From positions 200,538 to 264,537 of the forward strand of contig MGPE01000002.1 of NCBI GenBank assembly GCA_001797335.1: 64,000 nt of DNA. Direction: 5' to 3'. The translations under genes and the position numbers were made by a program. The notes under the pieces are model-generated. The model saw only the letters and a program-made list of their open reading frames with translations. It was not told the DNA's origin and did not search any database. Each line of letters begins with the position of its first letter. Position 1 is the first letter of the stretch. Below, piece after piece: positions 59,790 to 64,000 of the stretch. This DNA is from Deltaproteobacteria bacterium GWA2_38_16 (GTDB taxonomy: Bacteria > Bdellovibrionota > JACOXK01 > 2-02-FULL-40-11).

Positions 59790-61283
59790 ATGAATCATTT
59801 TAAGCTAGGTATTAGATACAAGGTTTTAGGGGTTATGGGGACTTTGACCCTCCTTATCCTTGGCCTGGGGGTTATTTTTGTGCTCTCTTTCAACACCATT
59901 CAAAGCGGTTTTTTAGCGGTGTCAAAAAAATCTTTCCCTTCCTATCAGGCGTTAGATAAACTAAGTAGCGCTTTAAGAGAGAGCAAAAATTGGGCGGTTC
60001 GCTACACCATTGAACAAGATCCCAAAAAACTAGATACCTGGAAAACAAATTATGAAAAGAGTTACCAAAAGGCCAGCGATGCTCTAAAAGCCATTGAAAA
60101 CCTTACCTTTTCCCCTACGGAAAATATTTTAAAAACCGTTAAAGAAAGTTTCACTTTTTACGGCAAAGCCACTCAAGCACTTTTTGATCGGCATGAAGAA
60201 AGGCTTGCCCTTTTTGAGCACAAAAGAGGGTTGCAAGAAGAGTATAGAGCAACTTATCAAGAGATCTTATCACACCTAGAAACCCTCTTACACCTTGAGT
60301 CAAAAAACAGAGCTGACATCGATTTTTTAAAAAGCTTCCTTCAATATACGGAGTCTTTGTATCTGAAACCGATGGTCTCTGATTTAGAAATTCTTTCAGA
60401 AAAAGAGATCAAAGACAAGCTTCAGCAACGAAAAGAGATGTTTCAAAAAAATATAAAAGACTTTGATGAAAAGGCTTCTTATCTTTTGTCTAAAACGACC
60501 GGGTCTTTTAAGAAAACACTTCATGAGGCAAAGGTTAAAAGCTTAACATATCGAAATCTTGTTTTTGGCCAAAGTGGGCTTTCTGAAGTCTATGAAAAAG
60601 ATACGCAAGAACTGCTTTTTGTGTGGAAATCTGTGGAATCGCTCAATGAAAAATATATAAGCGTGAATACCCAAACAGAGGCTTTAGCCACACTTGTTTC
60701 GGCACACCTTGAAAGCTCCATTCAAAAACTTCAAAGCTCCAAAGCCAGATCTTTAAGTATCATCAGCCTTGTATTTGGTTTAAGCTTGCTTCTTTTGGTC
60801 ATTTCTCTTTTTTATGCGTCTCGACACCTTATTTCTCCTATTGAAATGTTAACAACCCATGCCAAAAAGATTGGAGAAGGGGAGTTTGAAATAAAGGTGC
60901 CTGTTCCTAAGACAAACGATGAAATAAGCGAGTTGGCGCAAGCTTTTAATTTTATGTCTGATTACCTCTTTCGGCACAGAGAACAGCTTAAGATTGCAAC
61001 CCAAGAAATTATAAAACTCTATCAACAAAAATCAGCCGAACCCCGAAAGCAAGAAAAGCCCGAAGACTTTGATTTTCCAACCCACATGTCGCACGAATTT
61101 CGTACCGCTCTGGCTGTGATTGAGCAAGGATTAACAAATTTGGATATTCCGACACTTCAAGAAAAGGATCAGAAAAAAATTATGTCAGCCTGCCATCGCG
61201 CTGTATTTCGTCTGTCAGATGTAATTGAAACTTTTTTTGACTTCCCAAAAAAAGAAACGATAGATAAAAAGAAAGTAGCTTAG
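59790..61283 (+). CDS. HAMP-sensor protein with HisKA helix but no ATPase domain
   Basis: 497 residues. TM1 (VLGVMGTLTLLILGLGVIFV), a long periplasmic helical sensor of about 280 residues, TM2 (SIISLVFGLSLLLLVISLF), HAMP (about 350-405), then a HisKA-like helix with His435 (MSHEFRTALAVIEQG) and its second helix ending at IETFFDF. The protein stops there: no N-, G- or F-box. The H-box has Ala in place of the usual Pro (HEFRTAL). A Shine-Dalgarno and the response regulator begin 8 bases after the stop, so the truncation is fixed in the operon. It could be phosphorylated by another kinase or simply hold the regulator. ATG 59790 has AAAGGA upstream. Confidence 0.82.
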   Translation: MNHFKLGIRYKVLGVMGTLTLLILGLGVIFVLSFNTIQSGFLAVSKKSFPSYQALDKLSSALRESKNWAVRYTIEQDPKKLDTWKTNYEKSYQKASDALKAIENLTFSPTENILKTVKESFTFYGKATQALFDRHEERLALFEHKRGLQEEYRATYQEILSHLETLLHLESKNRADIDFLKSFLQYTESLYLKPMVSDLEILSEKEIKDKLQQRKEMFQKNIKDFDEKASYLLSKTTGSFKKTLHEAKVKSLTYRNLVFGQSGLSEVYEKDTQELLFVWKSVESLNEKYISVNTQTEALATLVSAHLESSIQKLQSSKARSLSIISLVFGLSLLLLVISLFYASRHLISPIEMLTTHAKKIGEGEFEIKVPVPKTNDEISELAQAFNFMSDYLFRHREQLKIATQEIIKLYQQKSAEPRKQEKPEDFDFPTHMSHEFRTALAVIEQGLTNLDIPTLQEKDQKKIMSACHRAVFRLSDVIETFFDFPKKETIDKKKVA

Positions 61284-61291
61284 GAGGAACC

Positions 61292-61660
61292 ATGGGAAAA
61301 CCTACTGTTTTAATTGTTGATGATGAACAAGATTTGGTGATGATGATTAAAATTAAACTGGAATCGGAAGGATTTCGTGTAATTGAAGCCTACGATGGAG
61401 AAGAAGCGCTTGAAAAAGTAAAAGAAAAACCAGATCTTATTCTGTTAGATATCATGATGCCTAAAATGGATGGCCTGCAAGTGTGTGCAAAACTTAAAAA
61501 AGATCCAACGATGCAAAAAATTCCCATCATTATGGTGACCGCCAAAGCTCAAGAAACGGATCAACAGTGGGGTAAAGAATGTGGCGCTGATTCCTATATT
61601 ACAAAACCGTATCAGTTTGATGCGCTCATAAAACAGATCCGGGAGCTTCTTGGTATATAA
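61292..61660 (+). CDS. CheY-like response regulator paired with ATPase-less sensor
   Basis: 122 residues: VDDEQDL acidic pocket, phospho-acceptor Asp53 in LLDIMMPKMDG, MVTAKA and KPYQ. A strong AGGAGG precedes ATG 61292. It has no output domain, and is close in sequence to the regulator at 33987 (both have LLDxMMPxxxG...VCxxLKKDP...IPI). The cognate histidine may be that of the upstream sensor, or another kinase. Confidence 0.92.
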   Translation: MGKPTVLIVDDEQDLVMMIKIKLESEGFRVIEAYDGEEALEKVKEKPDLILLDIMMPKMDGLQVCAKLKKDPTMQKIPIIMVTAKAQETDQQWGKECGADSYITKPYQFDALIKQIRELLGI

Positions 61661-61704
61661 CCTACCTGTTTTATAAAGATGTCTATTATGGATCATATGC
61701 CCCT

Positions 61705-63924
61705 TTAATCTAAAATTCCATGGAAATTAAATGAGGCGGGTGGCTCAAGTGTTTGTATGGGTTGGATACAAGATTCCGCCAAGGGAATAAGAGCTAACCC
61801 AAACAATGGATTTACGTAATATTCCGACGCTTGATATTCAGGGATATAAAAAGTGCCATCTTCTTGAATCAGAGCATGTAAGGCAGATTTTAATTCAGAT
61901 TGAATATGTTGAAGCTCTTCTTTTTCTTCTGGCGTGGCATCTTCAAGAAGAAGTTGAGTGGCCGCTGTGGCGTAGGGAATTGTTGAAAAAAGATAATAAG
62001 GCGCAATCGCATCTTGTCCCTCATGTGTTCCTGACCGCCTTAAATGTACCATCATCGAGGGTAAATATTGGATGTAGTTCTGTAAAGACTCCTTTAAAAT
62101 TTGTTTTTGTGCTTGAGCATTTTGAGGTGTTGGTGCCTTTAAATAAAGCGCTAAATGAACGGGAACAGATCTCGCAACAGAAGCTCTTACCGTTTTTTTT
62201 GAATCTCGGGGTGCATAAGCAACCTTAAAAGGATCATGAGGATCCAAAGCTTCTTTTAAAAAATCAATATTTTGAGATTCAATCTGTGAGAGGGGCAGTG
62301 AAATCAGTGATGTTGCGACTGCATAGGTATTAAAAAGACTATTCCCTACAGCATCATGCCGAGAAAGTGCTGCAAGATCTATGTCTCTCTTTAATCGATT
62401 TTCCACCTTTTGTCGAAGCTCGTTTATTTTTTCACGTTGTCCACGAGGAAGATGGGGTCTTCGAACCAAAATATCTCGAAGCATCAGTGCAAAAAATTGT
62501 TTTGCATAGACATCGGTGGCAGACAGCGGAGAAGCAACAGTGGCATTTAGGAGAGATTGTACCTCATTTTGAAGATTTTGAAATGGGTGATTGGGATTTG
62601 AGCATGTTTCAGCTGGATGTGTCGCATCTGATGTTAATCGAATAATTAAGTCATCAAGCATAGAAGAGGCTCCGGGACAAAAGGGGGAAACCTTAGAGAT
62701 ATAAAGCCCCGATAAAGATACCATGGCAGTATCCCAATTTGTCATATGCCAAATATTACTTTGATTTACATTTTGAGAGAGATGTTGAATATTTTCTAAA
62801 ATGCGACAGAGCGTGGTACATATATCTGGTCCATTTTCATGAGTCCGTTTTATGTTTTCTAAAGCTTCGGCCTGAGGAGGAATTTCTGAAGAGGGTCGAG
62901 AGGTCAAAATATTTTCATAAACTGAACGTGCTTTTTCTCTAAGACTGCTATGTTTGCTATGTAGTGCAATCCAGGAAATTTCTGGAAGCACTGCCCTCGA
63001 TTTTATTTTTCCTATGAAACCCACCATGTCTTCAAGATCATATGAATACCCTTCTCCTCTTTTGAATCTTTCCAATTCTAATCTAAATTGTTCTAATAGA
63101 AGGGGCTCTGATAAATGTTTATAAGCCTCTCCAAACTCTGAAATAGTCTTTAAAATGCTCTTTTTTTCAGTTTCTACAGAATAATCATCAGAATTTACGA
63201 GATTTCTATAACGTTCAACTAGTTTTGGGATAATTTGTGATGCTTGCTCTGAAAATTTTTGTAGAGCAATATATAAAGTATGGCGCACAGACTCATTGCT
63301 ATCTCGCAAAGTGTTTAAGAGCGTTGGAACAATAGTTGGCCCTTTATAAGGCATATAAGAAAGAGCTTCAATCGCACGAATTCGAGTTGTGGAATGATAC
63401 AATCCCCAAGAATTATTAACAATAGCTTGCCAACGTTGAATCGCATCATTTTGATATTCCCCACTTATAATAGTAATAGCTTCTGCAGCATTATTTCGAA
63501 CATCTTTGTTAACATCAAAAACTGCGCTTTCTTTGAGTTTTTTTGTTGCATTTTTAGCCCAGTTTTCGTTTCCCCGTAAAATCTTGATTGCATTCTTTCG
63601 GCTTTGGCTCTGATTGGGATCTACAAGCACAGCTTCAATAAGTTCATCATGGGCTTTTGAAAGATAGCGTATCCCTGCTAAAGAAATGAGACAGGATTGT
63701 GAGGCCCCTCGAAGAGCAGAATCTTCATGATAAAGTGCATAATATACAAGAGATTCTTGAATTCGAGCGCTGGTTAAACCCTGTTTTTCAATTTCTTCAA
63801 TGGCATGAAGTTTTGATTCCACCGATAGGGCATTTAAATCTTCATAAAGCTGTGATTCGCTTTTTGCCCATGTTATAGTAGGTAACAAAAGGCACACACA
63901 TATACATAAGAGTTTATTTTTCAT
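61705..63924 (-). CDS. Exported HEAT-repeat protein
   Basis: 739 residues with a signal peptide (KLLCICVCLLLPTITWA). HEAT-like repeats cover residues about 30-400 (e.g. SALRGASQSCLISLAGI, IRAIEALSYMPYKGPTIVPTL, ESVRHTLYIALQKFSEQASQI). The C-terminal 300 residues are helical and less repetitive. A periplasmic scaffold is inferred. No family name fits with confidence. The last 76 bases of the window beyond its start hold no gene I can support. Confidence 0.7.
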   Translation of the reverse strand: MKNKLLCICVCLLLPTITWAKSESQLYEDLNALSVESKLHAIEEIEKQGLTSARIQESLVYYALYHEDSALRGASQSCLISLAGIRYLSKAHDELIEAVLVDPNQSQSRKNAIKILRGNENWAKNATKKLKESAVFDVNKDVRNNAAEAITIISGEYQNDAIQRWQAIVNNSWGLYHSTTRIRAIEALSYMPYKGPTIVPTLLNTLRDSNESVRHTLYIALQKFSEQASQIIPKLVERYRNLVNSDDYSVETEKKSILKTISEFGEAYKHLSEPLLLEQFRLELERFKRGEGYSYDLEDMVGFIGKIKSRAVLPEISWIALHSKHSSLREKARSVYENILTSRPSSEIPPQAEALENIKRTHENGPDICTTLCRILENIQHLSQNVNQSNIWHMTNWDTAMVSLSGLYISKVSPFCPGASSMLDDLIIRLTSDATHPAETCSNPNHPFQNLQNEVQSLLNATVASPLSATDVYAKQFFALMLRDILVRRPHLPRGQREKINELRQKVENRLKRDIDLAALSRHDAVGNSLFNTYAVATSLISLPLSQIESQNIDFLKEALDPHDPFKVAYAPRDSKKTVRASVARSVPVHLALYLKAPTPQNAQAQKQILKESLQNYIQYLPSMMVHLRRSGTHEGQDAIAPYYLFSTIPYATAATQLLLEDATPEEKEELQHIQSELKSALHALIQEDGTFYIPEYQASEYYVNPLFGLALIPLAESCIQPIQTLEPPASFNFHGILD

Positions 63925-64000
63925 CTCTTATGTACTTATCGGAATTTAAGGCCGGTAACTTGAAAAAATAATCTAAGTATTATTCTTCAGATTCTGCGGG

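Noticed and set aside
63980..64000. Possible 3' end of another minus-strand gene (PAESEE then TAA)
   Set aside because: Only six codons are visible. An acidic tail is plausible, but there is too little sequence to support a gene call.

Overview
The window is AT-rich, gene-dense DNA from a Gram-negative bacterium. It carries outer-membrane beta-barrel proteins, lipoprotein signal peptides, a Pel exopolysaccharide operon and a LolC/E-type lipoprotein-release permease. The gene mix (split transketolase, tyrosine phenol-lyase plus tryptophanase, many HEAT/TPR proteins, many two-component parts) and strongly AT-biased codons fit an uncultured deltaproteobacterial or Bdellovibrionota-like lineage. 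That placement is an inference; the window has no rRNA or other decisive marker.

Layout. 0-13.7 kb is central metabolism and housekeeping: GAPDH (cut by the window edge), ferredoxin, a YhcC-type radical SAM protein, a secreted histidine-kinase-like protein, aspartase, a two-subunit transketolase, an ABC-2 exporter, an AAA+/DUF4143 ATPase with a 33-bp-period repeat array at its start, a RelE/HigA-type toxin-antitoxin pair between two exact 30-bp direct repeats, ThiI with its cysteine desulfurase, and a phospholipase D family protein. 13.7-25.6 kb is one tightly overlapping minus-strand pel operon, in transcription order pelA (no glycoside hydrolase domain), pelB, a CheY-like regulator, pelD, pelE, a HEAT-repeat protein, pelF, pelG. 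No pelC is seen. 25.6-29.5 kb holds a small beta-barrel protein, a DnaQ-type exonuclease and a Ca2+-type P-ATPase.

29.4-32.7 kb is the most unusual stretch. A 39-bp sequence occurs three times. One copy forms the 3' end of the P-ATPase gene and one forms the 3' end of mgtE on the other strand. The copies bracket two cargo segments: a subtilisin-like protease and a second toxin-antitoxin pair. This looks like stepwise insertion of mobile cassettes at an ancestral ATPase/mgtE junction, with no recombinase in the window.

32.7-42.7 kb has mgtE coupled to a response regulator and a hybrid kinase with a dead receiver, a second ABC-2 exporter, a flavodoxin-reductase-like protein, a TerC protein, tyrosine phenol-lyase and a secreted beta-helix protein. 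42.9-56.6 kb has tRNA-Leu, a metallo-beta-lactamase-fold hydrolase, an exported zincin with a partner, two poly-glycine lipoproteins (one frameshifted), tryptophanase, a LolC/E permease, an MFS pump, a CoA-binding protein, a GT9 glycosyltransferase and an M3 peptidase. 56.7-63.9 kb has tRNA-Ala, a TPR/beta-barrel protein, a secreted GGGGNA-repeat protein, a kinase without an ATPase domain, its CheY partner and an exported HEAT-repeat protein.

Two themes run through the window. One is envelope and biofilm biology (Pel, TPR barrels, exported proteases, beta-helix and Gly-rich proteins). The other is short palindromic repeats of one family (GATYC...GATGAC) that flank toxin-antitoxin genes and lie in frame inside thiI and the lol permease, plus a different GC-rich palindrome inside the PelD GAF domain.
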